DNA of 64,000 nt from Thioflexithrix psekupsensis (GCF_002149925.1 NZ_MSLT01000018.1:248001-312000); one strand, 5' to 3'. Positions 41,293 to 50,636 are shown, numbered from the stretch's first letter. Numbers and translations: made by a program. Notes: generated by a model from the sequence alone, not told the origin.

Positions 41293-42290
41293 ATGCTGTG
41301 ATAAATTTGTCCGCGATAAAGCAATTCCGAATTTTTTATTGAAGGTGAGGGAGTAACACTGGAGGGGAGTGTTATTAATTGCAATAAATTTCTGCGATAG
41401 GCTTCCATTAACAGTTGTTTAAAAGTGGTTAAATCTGAATGGGGTTCATATTGGTTTTTCCATTTCTGCCAAACATCAGAAATTAATAAAGAATGCTCAG
41501 GCATGGTTTGTAAAATAATTTTAATCTGTTCCACAAATTGGGTGATTAATTCATTGGCGTTTGGATTTTTTTCTTTACTGGATAAATCTGAAATGACCTG
41601 AGAAGATTCAAGGGAAGGAATAGGAGAAATGGCACGGGATACAGTAACATTGATGGGGTGAATCATCGCCGCGAAATCGGTGGAAATAGGCGGGTTTTCT
41701 GCTAAAAAATTAATCATTAATTGATGTGTCCATTGTGCCAGTAATGTCTTTTTTAAATCTCCCATGCGGCTACTGGGCGCACCAATCGCTAAACGCGACA
41801 ACTCGCGGGCAACTTGTGCCAGCGATCCTTGAGTCAGGGCATGTTGTTCAAGATGCGAATGAAAACGTACCAAGATGGAGGCTTGCAATTTGCCCTCGTT
41901 TTTCACGCGGTCGCGTTGCTTGGGCGGTAATTCTAAAATGAAAGCGATCAAGTGAATCGTACGCACTTCTTCCCACGTGAGATTATCTGTGTTGCGCTGC
42001 CCTGATAACCCTAAGAAATCAATGGCTTCTTTCTTGGCAGCGGGCAATAATTGCAAGGCTGTCCCTGAAAATTGAAAGTACTGCGCGACACTTTCTTGTA
42101 ATAAAATCTGAAATTGCGCCACAAAATAAGGATCAGGTTGTTCAAAAAGTTTTAACAAATCCCGCTTAATTTGTTCATAAATGCGTTTTTGTGCGATTTC
42201 TTGTTTTTTAGCGACGAGTAGACTATTTGGCAGGCAAAATAAACGCGCTAAAATGAGTTGTTTTAAAGTATTTTGACACGTCGTTATCAT
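41277..42290 (-). CDS. Hypothetical protein, all-helical
   Basis: I do not recognise this 337-residue protein. It has no signal peptide or membrane segment and is predicted mostly helical, with many Gln, Leu and Lys residues. A Ser/Pro-rich break around 215-245 separates an N-terminal domain from a C-terminal one. The latter (SLLISDVWQKWKNQYEP to MEAYRRNLLQLI) could be winged-helix-like. It converges on the OmpR-type gene, with 16 bp shared at the 3' ends. Coding potential is supported by length and composition only. Confidence 0.65.
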   Translation of the reverse strand: MITTCQNTLKQLILARLFCLPNSLLVAKKQEIAQKRIYEQIKRDLLKLFEQPDPYFVAQFQILLQESVAQYFQFSGTALQLLPAAKKEAIDFLGLSGQRNTDNLTWEEVRTIHLIAFILELPPKQRDRVKNEGKLQASILVRFHSHLEQHALTQGSLAQVARELSRLAIGAPSSRMGDLKKTLLAQWTHQLMINFLAENPPISTDFAAMIHPINVTVSRAISPIPSLESSQVISDLSSKEKNPNANELITQFVEQIKIILQTMPEHSLLISDVWQKWKNQYEPHSDLTTFKQLLMEAYRRNLLQLITLPSSVTPSPSIKNSELLYRGQIYHSIQSVL

Positions 42291-42648
42291 GTTATTCTGT
42301 GGTGCAGTTTGCTTTTAATTTTAACGATAGATTTTTAGAAATAAAGTCCCTATTATAGCAAAACCTCTCGCATAGATTTATTCTGTTGCTGCGCACCAAA
42401 AAGGGATTTTTTTACTTCTCGTCGTATGGCAAGCCGCAGTGTGAGGAGATACACTAAAAGTTTTGTTCATCTCACGATGATTTTTTGCCTAATTTTAAAA
42501 AAATAGGCGTTTTTTATCACCAAAGTTCCATTAAACTATACAAACTGGCAAGTATTTGGCATGATGACGGGGAGATGAACCGCAAATCTCGTCCGTTTAT
42601 CGGAGCGATGCCGTTGAATTAAACGGCATACAAGATGTGCATTAAGTA
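42291..42648. other. Intergenic region with structured leader before the cyclic-nucleotide-binding gene
   Basis: The left half is AT-rich and unremarkable. From about 42560 to 42630 several complementary stretches follow each other: GACG and AGAT pair with ATCT and CGTC around a GAACCGCAA loop, CCG pairs with CGG across five bases, and a perfect 8-bp hairpin ATGCCGTT-GAATTA-AACGGCAT lies at 42608-42629. This looks like a folded RNA leader ending 20 bp before the next ATG. I could not match it to a known riboswitch. Confidence 0.5.
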
Positions 42649-43128
42649 ATGACCCGTTTGATTATAAACAGTTTTATTTATTCTGCTGCCCTACTAATGA
42701 TTCCACTTGAGAAAATTATTGTTTTAAATAAAGTGCCGCTGTTTGCTATGTTGAAAACAGAAGATTTGCACATGATCTCAACCATCGCCACAGAAGAAGC
42801 GTATGAGGGGGGGCATGTGCTTTTTTATGAAGGAGATATTGGCGATAAATTATTTATTATTGTCTCTGGGGCGGTGACTATTTTAAAAAATAAAGATGGC
42901 GTTGAAGTTCCATTAATTACGTTAAAAGAAAATGAAATTTTAGGGGAATTGGCTTTATTTGATGCAGAGACTCGCACGGCAACAGCCCGTTGCACTGGCC
43001 CTTGCACTTTCCTAGTCATTGAGCGCAACGATATTGAGCAATTAGCACATGAATATCCCGCAATTGCATTTGGCTTTATTAAAGCGTTAATGAGTCGTAT
43101 GCGTGGCATGATTAATAACAAGAAATGA
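42649..43128 (+). CDS. Cyclic-nucleotide-binding domain protein without DNA-binding domain
   Basis: A 159-residue protein with one cNMP-binding fold (about 25-140): LFYEGDIGDKLFIIVSGAV and the phosphate-binding-cassette-like GELALFDAETRTATARC, including the conserved Arg. There is no C-terminal HTH, unlike Crp/Fnr. The first 16 residues are hydrophobic and unlike the family; an ATG at 42697 gives a tighter start. It lies 10 bp before the transporter/HEAT gene, so the two probably work together. Confidence 0.85.
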   Translation: MTRLIINSFIYSAALLMIPLEKIIVLNKVPLFAMLKTEDLHMISTIATEEAYEGGHVLFYEGDIGDKLFIIVSGAVTILKNKDGVEVPLITLKENEILGELALFDAETRTATARCTGPCTFLVIERNDIEQLAHEYPAIAFGFIKALMSRMRGMINNKK

Positions 43129-43138
43129 GGCATATTGA

Positions 43139-46063
43139 ATGGTTCGTTTTCTCAGTAATTTGTTATCTATTAAAACAAATGAATGGGATGGAGTCCTGTA
43201 TTTTTTTCTGATTTCATTAATATTTTCATTTGGTGCAAGTTTTGCGCGCAGCATTGGCATGGCGTTGTTAATTGAACGCTTAGGTGGTAGTCATTTGCCT
43301 TATATTTTTATTTTAATTGATTTAGCCGTGATGATTGGCTCGATTATTTATGCCCATTATACCAAGCGATTTACTGGCGCAGCGATTTTAAGTTTTTTCT
43401 TTATTTCGACGGCTGTTTTCGCGCTCATTATGCAAACAGTTTTCTTATTTAGAGCAAATGTGGGTGAAGAAGTATCTTCCAACTATTTAGATTGGGTTTA
43501 TGGTATATTTTTTGTTGGATTCTCATTTTTTTATATTCTTATTTCTATTCATTTTGGTTCTGTGGTGGCTTCTTATTTTAACGCGGTGCAAGTTAAGCGC
43601 GTTACGCCGTTGATTAATGCGGGTTTGCCTATTGGAGGGATTTTGGGCGGGGGCGCATTAATGTTGTTATTAAATCAAGTTGAGCCACAGCATTTAATCT
43701 TAGTGATTAGCGTGGCTTGTTTGGGTGCATTTTATTTATTAAAATCAGTGAGTCGTAATTTAAGTCCTGTTCGTGCCAGCATTTCAGTGACCCGCAATTC
43801 TCACCAATCTCCTTTAGATGAATTGATAGCGGCTTTTAAATATATTATTCGTTCTCATCTTATGATTTTTATGGCATTGGGATTTTTCTTTTTTGTCATT
43901 GCCAATAAGTTGTTGGAATATCAATATCAAGCCATTATTTATCCTCAAATTTATCCTGATTCTACTGAACGCGCTCAATTTTTTGCCCGCTATGAAATGG
44001 TGGCTAATTTTGTTTGGTTATTAATTCAAGTATTATTAACCTCGCGCTTAATGACCACATTTGGTGTGGGGGGCAGCAATTTGCTGTATCCTGTTTTATC
44101 GGGGCTTGCGGGAGTGGCGTTGGTTTCTTACTTTTATTTAACTTCAACGGGAGAGTTAGTTTCTAGTGAATCGGTGATGTTATTATTGGCGATTATTACG
44201 CAATTTATTAATCAAGAAATGCGCTTGGCTTTGCGAACGCCTGCGAACAATTTATTATTCAATGCCATTCCGCCGAATCAATGGGGAAGTAATAAGGCAT
44301 TTTTAAATGGAATTGTGTTTCCATTTTCTACTTTTGTGGCCAGTACTTTCTTGATTTGGATCACGGGAACAACGGCTCAATCTGATTTTCTTTTCTTTTC
44401 TTTTATTATCACTAAAGAATCATTAAGTTATGCTTTGCCTTTTATTGCAGTTATTGCTTCAATATTAGGCGTTATTGTGGCGATTCCGCAATGGGGAGCT
44501 TATAACAATGGCGTATTTGGTCTATTAACGCGAGATTTATTTGATCGGCGTGCCAGCAATCATTTAAGCAGCGGCAATAAAAGTAATTCTTTACGGCAAA
44601 TGATAGAGGAAAAATTGCGCAGCCAAGACCCTCATCATGTGATTGCCGCTTTAGAAACCATACGGGTGACACATTTAAATTATTTCACCACACAAATTGG
44701 TAATTTATTATTAAAAACTAAAGACACACAAGTTAAAGAACGTTGCATCAATACGCTGGCCGAATTGCCACAAAATAATACCATTGTGACCTATTTAATT
44801 GAAGCGTCGAGAATGGATCAAGACCCTGCGATTTTAAAATTAATTTTACGCAATTTATCGCAGTTTAAAACAGTGAATTTGAACAGTTTATTTGAGAAAA
44901 TGCTGGATCATCGTTCACCAGAAGTTTTTGTTCAGGCCTGCTTGTGTTTATATCACCATCCGCTTTATTCGGATAAAAAATATGTAGAAACCTTATTGGT
45001 GAATCGCTTAAAAGGTGAAAATTTATCTCAGAATTTACCTCTATACCTTTATGCCTTAGGTCAATTAAAACAAGCCAATTATAGTGAATATGTATTAGCA
45101 CATATTCAATCGGATGATCCTGATATTAGTTTATCGGCATTTATGGCTTATATTAATATGCTAGAAGGACAATTTGAACCGCATAAAAAATTATTGGTTG
45201 ATTCTTTAAATTCTCCGCTTAAAGAAGTGAAAGTCGCCGCATTGCAGGCGTTAAAAGAATGCCAACCTTTGGAGAATTGGACTCCCGTTATTCGCCTATT
45301 GGGAGCAAAAGATCGGATTTTGGTTAATGAAAGTAAGGAATTGTTGCGTTTAAGTTTAAGTCATTGCAAATCGGCATTAATGATTCGCGTTTTTTCTGAG
45401 AGTGTGTCCACACAAGAGCGTTTTGAAATTCTGTCATTGATTTACGCCCGAATGTCAGATCAACAACGGCAACGCTTACGCAAAGGTGCGGATGATTCTT
45501 TAAAAAAATTCGTACAAGTCAATGCCTTGCTGCGTTTACATGAAAGTGTGGAACGTAAAACTAAAGTGCATGATCTGGTGTCAAAAATTCTGCATGAAAT
45601 TTTGGAAACGCATTTGCTGCACATTTTGACGATCATCACCTACGCTTCAGAACAGAGTTTAGATTTTTTTCAGCGGGTCAGCCGCGGTCTGTTGTCCAAC
45701 AATAAAGCCAATCAAGGCAATGCCTTAGAAGTGTTAAGTAACGCAGGGGAAAAATTTTTGGTGGGGCGTTTATTGAAATATTACGAAGAACGTCCTGCCG
45801 ATGTGGCGGCTTTAGAGCGGTTACATTTTGTTTTATTCAGCGAACCGCTCAATATTAACGAAGGAAATTATGAATCTCACTTATTGGGTTTAGATCATGA
45901 TTTGCTGCGGGCTTGTTTACATTATGTGCAACAAGAACGCACGGGGTTTTCCACCATGGAGCGTAGCACTAGCAGGCGTGTACGAGAATACCTTTCTGAA
46001 GCGAAAACCGCCAAGCCCTTTCGTCGCTCCCTGCGCGCCAATTACCGCGCAGGTTTCGCATAA
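43139..46063 (+). CDS. NTT/MFS-like membrane transporter fused to HEAT repeats
   Basis: A 974-residue fusion. The N-terminal part (about 15-455) has around twelve membrane helices and resembles the nucleotide-transporter (Tlc/Npt) branch of the MFS superfamily, for example ARSIGMALLIERLGGSHLPY and LRTPANNLLFNAIPPNQWG. The C-terminal half (about 475-960) is helical and carries HEAT-like repeats (VIAALETIRVTHLNY; KEVKVAALQALKEC). The preceding cNMP-binding protein supplies a module often found fused to such transporters. Substrate is unknown. The 3' end is 4 bp from the convergent tsaC. Confidence 0.8.
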   Translation: MVRFLSNLLSIKTNEWDGVLYFFLISLIFSFGASFARSIGMALLIERLGGSHLPYIFILIDLAVMIGSIIYAHYTKRFTGAAILSFFFISTAVFALIMQTVFLFRANVGEEVSSNYLDWVYGIFFVGFSFFYILISIHFGSVVASYFNAVQVKRVTPLINAGLPIGGILGGGALMLLLNQVEPQHLILVISVACLGAFYLLKSVSRNLSPVRASISVTRNSHQSPLDELIAAFKYIIRSHLMIFMALGFFFFVIANKLLEYQYQAIIYPQIYPDSTERAQFFARYEMVANFVWLLIQVLLTSRLMTTFGVGGSNLLYPVLSGLAGVALVSYFYLTSTGELVSSESVMLLLAIITQFINQEMRLALRTPANNLLFNAIPPNQWGSNKAFLNGIVFPFSTFVASTFLIWITGTTAQSDFLFFSFIITKESLSYALPFIAVIASILGVIVAIPQWGAYNNGVFGLLTRDLFDRRASNHLSSGNKSNSLRQMIEEKLRSQDPHHVIAALETIRVTHLNYFTTQIGNLLLKTKDTQVKERCINTLAELPQNNTIVTYLIEASRMDQDPAILKLILRNLSQFKTVNLNSLFEKMLDHRSPEVFVQACLCLYHHPLYSDKKYVETLLVNRLKGENLSQNLPLYLYALGQLKQANYSEYVLAHIQSDDPDISLSAFMAYINMLEGQFEPHKKLLVDSLNSPLKEVKVAALQALKECQPLENWTPVIRLLGAKDRILVNESKELLRLSLSHCKSALMIRVFSESVSTQERFEILSLIYARMSDQQRQRLRKGADDSLKKFVQVNALLRLHESVERKTKVHDLVSKILHEILETHLLHILTIITYASEQSLDFFQRVSRGLLSNNKANQGNALEVLSNAGEKFLVGRLLKYYEERPADVAALERLHFVLFSEPLNINEGNYESHLLGLDHDLLRACLHYVQQERTGFSTMERSTSRRVREYLSEAKTAKPFRRSLRANYRAGFA

Positions 46064-46067
46064 TACA

Positions 46068-46625
46068 TTAACTGCGGCGACATTGTCCCGTGAGCGCGTG
46101 GCGAATTTCACTGGGACGGTCGCGCCCGCCCAAAGCTCCGTTAAGAATGTAACCCAGTTCATTGCCAAAATAGGCGCGCACTCGTCTGGCGTTTTTTGCG
46201 GGCTGCGCTTGACTGGGATTGGCACTGGTGGAAACAATCGGCTTGCCAAATTGCCGCGCCAAAGCCGCACTCAATGGGTGAGCCGTTACACGAACCGCTA
46301 AATCACTCGAATCGCCGCGCAAATAGCGACTCACCCCCGCCGCCGCAGGCAATAACCATGTCACAGGCCCCGGCCATGTGGCAAAAATGGTTTTTTGTAA
46401 TTCGTCAGAGAGCGGTTGGACGTAAGGAGTTAACTGCGCAAAATCCGCCGCCAATAAAATCAATCCCTTCTGCCACGGCCGCCGTTTTAAGCGCAAAATC
46501 TCCCGCAGCGCATCTTCATCATCTGGATCACAACCAAGCCCATAAATGGCTTCGGTAGGATAAGCGATAACCTGCCCTTTTTGTAAACAATCCACTGCTT
46601 TTTGTAATAATAACGGCTGAATCAT
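46068..46625 (-). CDS. tsaC: Threonylcarbamoyl-AMP synthase TsaC (YrdC/Sua5)
   Basis: Makes threonylcarbamoyl-AMP for t6A37 of ANN-decoding tRNAs. The 185-residue length is the short TsaC form. Family motifs: IAYPTEAIYGLGCDP, LRLKRRPWQKGLILLA and the Ser/Thr block PIVSTSANPSQ. The gene is alone, with dnaA 348 bp away in the divergent direction. Confidence 0.95.
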   Translation of the reverse strand: MIQPLLLQKAVDCLQKGQVIAYPTEAIYGLGCDPDDEDALREILRLKRRPWQKGLILLAADFAQLTPYVQPLSDELQKTIFATWPGPVTWLLPAAAGVSRYLRGDSSDLAVRVTAHPLSAALARQFGKPIVSTSANPSQAQPAKNARRVRAYFGNELGYILNGALGGRDRPSEIRHALTGQCRRS

Positions 46626-46973
46626 GGTTTATTTATCCTTTTTATCAAAAATTATAAATGCTCATAAATTTTTAATCCTGTCATTTCTTTCCCTTGAATG
46701 TATTTAATGAATACAAAAAATATTTTTTAGGCGCAAAAAAGCTGATATGACATTGATGTGACAACTAAAATACCGTTTTTCGCCTGATTAGTATTCCTAA
46801 TTTTACTCCATATAATCATAGAGTTATACCAAAAAATCGCCGCATTATCCAATGGCTAGATACCAATGGCTATCAGGTATAAACTAGAGAGTCTGGGGTA
46901 GCGGACACGTCCAACATGACCCATTCACTGCCACCCTTCTTTATTAAAAGAATTGTAAACAATAAAGCACATC
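46626..46973. other. 348-bp divergent region between tsaC and dnaA
   Basis: The 10-mer CCAATGGCTA occurs twice (starting near 46850 and 46863), and TATACC at 46825-46830 mirrors GGTATA at 46876-46881, enclosing them. Single 7/9 matches to a DnaA box (TTATCCAAT) do not form a cluster, so I cannot call an origin. The stretch ATACCAAAAAAT resembles the end of the IS630 element and recurs at 62061. The dnaA promoter must lie here. Confidence 0.45.
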
Positions 46974-48401
46974 ATGACCATAACTCATACTGTTTCTCAT
47001 CGGAGGTCAAATCTGGTGACTACCCATCTGTGGAATCAATGTTTAAGGACGCTTGAACACGAGCTGGCAGGTGTCGATTTCAACACATGGATTCGTCCCT
47101 TGCAAGCCGTAGAAGCCAACGACAGCTTATGCCTGCTTGCCCCCAATCAATTCGTATTAAATTGGGTACGCGATCATTATTATCAAAAAATTAACGGCAT
47201 GTTACAACATCTGCGCCCTGAACAAGCCCCGTCGCTTATTCTACAAATTGGCAGCCGCCGCAGCCCCACCGCCGCGTCCCGTCCTAATACGCCTCGCTCT
47301 TCATTAGGACAAGCGGCCGAACGGCTCATGCAGAGCGTTAAACCGTCCGTAACGGCTGAGATTCCTGCCAGTGCGCCTTTGGCGGCGGGCTTGAATCCAC
47401 AACTCACCTTTGCCCATTTTATTGCGGGAGAATCCAATCAATTGGCACGCTCCGCCGCTTACCAATTGGCAGATTCGCATCCGCCGGCTTACCGTTTACT
47501 TTACATTTACGGCGGCGTTGGCTTGGGAAAAACCCATCTATTACACGCCATCGGTAATCATCTCGCCCAAAAAGAACCCAATAGCCGAATTAGCTATGTT
47601 CATGCTGAACGTTTTGTGGGCGAATTAATTAAGGCTTTACGCGAAAAAAATGTGGCCGCTTTTAAACAGCATTATCGTTCATTAGATACCCTACTCATTG
47701 ACGATATTCAATTTTTTGCACATAAACAACAATCGCAAGAAGAATTATTGCATACATTTAATCATTTGTTTGAAATGGGAAAACGGATTGTTTTGGTTGG
47801 AGATCGGCCGCCGCAACAATTAGAGGGAATAGAAGCGCGTTTAACCTCTCGTTTTGGTTGTGGTTTAGCAGTGGGCATTGATGCGCCGGACTATGCCACT
47901 CGCGTGGCCATTCTCAAAACCAAAGCCCAAGCACAAGGCATGACTTTTAACGAAGAAGTGTGTCATTTTATTGCCCACCACATTCCCAATAGTGTGCGAG
48001 AATTAGAAGGGGCTTTACATCGTGTGATTGCCATTGCGCGCTTTACCGCACAACCCATTACGCTGGCTAATACCCAACAAGCCTTACAAGACATGTTAGG
48101 TTTAGAAAAGCCTGCATTAACGTTGGAATTCATTCAACATCGCGTGGCTGATTATTTTAAAATTAGCGTGGCTGATTTATGCTCACGTCGTCGGCATCGA
48201 CATTTAACACGCCCGCGGCAATTAGCAATGATGTTAATTAAAGAATTAACACGATGCAGTTATCCAGAAATTGGTGTGGCATTTAGTGGGCGCGATCATT
48301 CTACCGTCATTCACAATTGCAAAACCTTTAAAAAATTGCAAAGTGAAGATGTCGCGTTACGTCGTGCTTATGAGGAATTGCGGCAATTATTACTGGAATA
48401 A
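46974..48401 (+). CDS. dnaA: Chromosomal replication initiator protein DnaA
   Basis: AAA+ initiator that opens the origin. All four domains are present in 475 residues: domain I (LWNQCLRTLEHELAGVDFNTWIRPL), a linker, the ATPase core with Walker A GGVGLGKTHLLHA, Walker B LLIDDIQFF and the arginine finger in TSRFG, and domain IV with the DnaA signature GRDHSTVIHNCKTF. Some normally constant positions differ (VGDRPP for TSDRxP, CGL for WGL). A GTG at 47016 is an alternative start nearer the usual N-terminus. dnaN does not follow, and the downstream gene is convergent. Confidence 0.92.
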   Translation: MTITHTVSHRRSNLVTTHLWNQCLRTLEHELAGVDFNTWIRPLQAVEANDSLCLLAPNQFVLNWVRDHYYQKINGMLQHLRPEQAPSLILQIGSRRSPTAASRPNTPRSSLGQAAERLMQSVKPSVTAEIPASAPLAAGLNPQLTFAHFIAGESNQLARSAAYQLADSHPPAYRLLYIYGGVGLGKTHLLHAIGNHLAQKEPNSRISYVHAERFVGELIKALREKNVAAFKQHYRSLDTLLIDDIQFFAHKQQSQEELLHTFNHLFEMGKRIVLVGDRPPQQLEGIEARLTSRFGCGLAVGIDAPDYATRVAILKTKAQAQGMTFNEEVCHFIAHHIPNSVRELEGALHRVIAIARFTAQPITLANTQQALQDMLGLEKPALTLEFIQHRVADYFKISVADLCSRRRHRHLTRPRQLAMMLIKELTRCSYPEIGVAFSGRDHSTVIHNCKTFKKLQSEDVALRRAYEELRQLLLE

Positions 48402-48508
48402 ATTCACGTTAAATTCGCAAAATAACAGTGAGTGATTGTGTGGATTTTGGCGGGGAATGTGAAGCGGCGAGAGGCAACCCGCCCCAAGGAAATAAGCAAT
48501 ATACTCAA

Positions 48509-48530
48509 CCCCTCTCACTTCGGAGAGGGG
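48509..48530 (+). terminator. GC-rich hairpin after dnaA
   Basis: An 8-bp perfect stem (CCCCTCTC at 48509-48516, GAGAGGGG at 48523-48530) has a 6-nt loop. It lies about 110 bp past the dnaA stop, between convergent genes. No T run follows, so it could instead be a dispersed palindromic repeat. Confidence 0.45.
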
Positions 48531-48556
48531 AATAATGAGGGGAAACGACTGTTTTT

Positions 48557-49258
48557 CTAACGTAAACTGGCCAGTAACTGATTGGCTTGAGGAATACACC
48601 CACGTCCTACCATCCACACCACTTTATGAGATTGGGTGGGTAGGCTCTCTGGAAGTTGGTACAACACTAACTTTTTAAAATTAGAACTGCCGCGCCGCGT
48701 GGTGAGTTCAACCGTGTAAGTTTCCCCATAAACAACAGGTAATTGATTCGGCCAAGCCAGCGTAGCCTGATTGGCTGGCCACATGACCGAGGTTTCGTTA
48801 CCAGTTTCCTTGTGCTTAATGGCTAAGGTGCTGGCACTTTGATCCGCTTGGGGTCGCCACAGCGTCACATGATCCGCGACACAATAATGACGCTTATTCG
48901 TGCTAATATCCACCCATAAAATATCGTCTGGCACCTGTTCACGCGCCCGATGTGTTAAACTAGATTCGCTGAGTAGATGACTTAATCCGGCGATCAATTG
49001 TGGATCATCGTTCAAAGTCACGGGATTGGATATTGTTCCCTGCCACGGCGCACGCACAGTATTCACACCACCATTGGCAAAAATAACCGTAATTTCTGCG
49101 TCTTTATGTAGAGTCAGCACGGTGGTTGCCGGTAGAATGGCACCGGTCGCCAGCGGATGTGCTGCGTCGTTGGCGTGGATAATGATCATATCGCTCGCAG
49201 ACACGTAACCCGTCGTTACCAGTAACCATGCGGCGAGCAACCATTTTTTAATCGTCAT
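48557..49258 (-). CDS. Hypothetical secreted protein, possibly FecR-like
   Basis: A 233-residue protein with a signal peptide (about 1-21, cleavage after VSA). The region LPATTVLTLHKDAEITVIFANGGVNTVRAPWQG has the feel of FecR-like beta domains found in envelope sensors, but this is weak. Two cysteines (HYCVADH, GRGCIPQ) may pair. The operon context gives no clue: dnaA converges from the left, and an HTH-AAA gene diverges on the right. Confidence 0.65.
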   Translation of the reverse strand: MTIKKWLLAAWLLVTTGYVSASDMIIIHANDAAHPLATGAILPATTVLTLHKDAEITVIFANGGVNTVRAPWQGTISNPVTLNDDPQLIAGLSHLLSESSLTHRAREQVPDDILWVDISTNKRHYCVADHVTLWRPQADQSASTLAIKHKETGNETSVMWPANQATLAWPNQLPVVYGETYTVELTTRRGSSNFKKLVLYQLPESLPTQSHKVVWMVGRGCIPQANQLLASLR

Positions 49259-49442
49259 GATAAATGCTCCTGTTTCCGTTGAAATGGGATAAGTTTACGC
49301 TAATGAATGCTTGAATCGTGTGTTTTATTCAAGGTTTTTTCTAGTCGATTGCTTTAATTCTAGCAAAAGTTCGCTGTTTGATGTCATTTAACCCGTCTTT
49401 TTACTCACTTTTCGACTTTTGACTAATGGGTCTAAAACGCTT

Positions 49443-50636
49443 ATGTCCAGTCTGCTGCCCACGTTGACGATTGACACAAAAAAACGTTTACCGTCTTTTT
49501 CCCAATTGCTGTGTTTATTTATGCAGCGTCATCAAGTGAGTGTTGATGAGCTTGCTTTGCGTCTTTCGGTGCATCGCAGCACTGTCCAACGTTGGATGAA
49601 TGGAGAAGTTCGTCGTCCGCGCCAACGAGGGGATGTGCTGCGTTGTGCGACTTATTTAAGTTTAGCTCCTCAAGAACAAGAAGCCTTATTGATGGCTGCT
49701 GGTTTTACTGCTTCACCTCGTTTATCGTCCCCGATAGCTGCTATGCCAACTCCCATACCGCCTCGTTTGTCGATTCATCTTGGGCAAATGTGTCCGAGTC
49801 CTTTTGTGATTGGGCCGCCGATCACTGAGCCGCGTCAATTTTTTGGCCGCGATTACTTATTGCATCGTATTTTTGATGTGTGGAAATATTTACCCTTACA
49901 ACACATTGCCATTGTCGGCGCAAAACGCAGTGGCAAAACGTCGTTATTGCATTATTTACGTCGTATTATAGATACACCGCCATCTGATTTGCGTCCGGGA
50001 CAGCGTAATGATTGGTTAATGCCGGGTTATCAATGGGTATTTGTTGATTTTCAAGACCCGCGTATGTGTCACCAAGAAAGTCTGTTGCGACATATTTTGA
50101 TCGAATTAAATTTGCCCGTGCCAGAACCCTGTCAATTGGTAGATTTTATGGAGATTATGCAGCAGTATTTAGAAATTCCTACTTTAATTTTATTAGACGA
50201 GATTAGTGCAGGCTTATTAGCCACGGATTTAAATGAGCAGTTTTGGTGGGCATTGCGTACTTTAGGCAGCCATTATGCCAATGGTAAATTGGGATTTGTT
50301 TTAACCACGCATCGGCCACCCGAAGAATTAATATTAGATGATGGTAAACCGTCGCCTTTTTTTAATATTTTTGGTCACGTGTTGTCGTTGGGGCCGTTAT
50401 TAGAAAAAGAGGCGCGGGATTTAATGGCCAGTTCTCCGTTGCCGTTTCCCGCAGAAGATGTGGAGTGGATTCTCACTCAAAGCGGCTGTTGGCCTGCTTT
50501 AATACAAATTTTAAGTCATGCGCGTCTGGTTTCCCTGCAAGAAAAGCATGAGGGAGATCGTTGGAAAAAAGAAGGATTACGCCGAATGCAGCCATACCAG
50601 TATTTACTTCATCAGGAGTTATTGTTAGACGAGTGA
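49443..50636 (+). CDS. HTH-AAA ATPase (XRE-type HTH plus STAND/AAA-like NTPase)
   Basis: A 397-residue cytoplasmic protein. An N-terminal HTH (about 15-75: LALRLSVHRSTVQRWMNG) is followed by a Pro-rich linker and an ATPase domain with Walker A VGAKRSGKTSLLHYL and Walker B LILLDEIS. The layout fits HTH-type AAA_16/STAND regulators that sense a ligand and bind DNA. I chose the ATG at 49443; a TTG 24 bp earlier is in frame. It lies about 105 bp before phaC and might regulate it. Confidence 0.8.
   Translation: MSSLLPTLTIDTKKRLPSFSQLLCLFMQRHQVSVDELALRLSVHRSTVQRWMNGEVRRPRQRGDVLRCATYLSLAPQEQEALLMAAGFTASPRLSSPIAAMPTPIPPRLSIHLGQMCPSPFVIGPPITEPRQFFGRDYLLHRIFDVWKYLPLQHIAIVGAKRSGKTSLLHYLRRIIDTPPSDLRPGQRNDWLMPGYQWVFVDFQDPRMCHQESLLRHILIELNLPVPEPCQLVDFMEIMQQYLEIPTLILLDEISAGLLATDLNEQFWWALRTLGSHYANGKLGFVLTTHRPPEELILDDGKPSPFFNIFGHVLSLGPLLEKEARDLMASSPLPFPAEDVEWILTQSGCWPALIQILSHARLVSLQEKHEGDRWKKEGLRRMQPYQYLLHQELLLDE

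Noticed and set aside
42555-42630. Cyclic-di-GMP-I (GEMM) riboswitch
   Set aside because: CCGCAAA and GGAGCG resemble parts of the motif, but the GAAA tetraloop hairpin and its partner bases are missing.
46626-48556. Chromosomal origin around dnaA
   Set aside because: Only scattered 7/9 DnaA-box matches on either side of the gene; no cluster or AT-rich unwinding element that could be defended.
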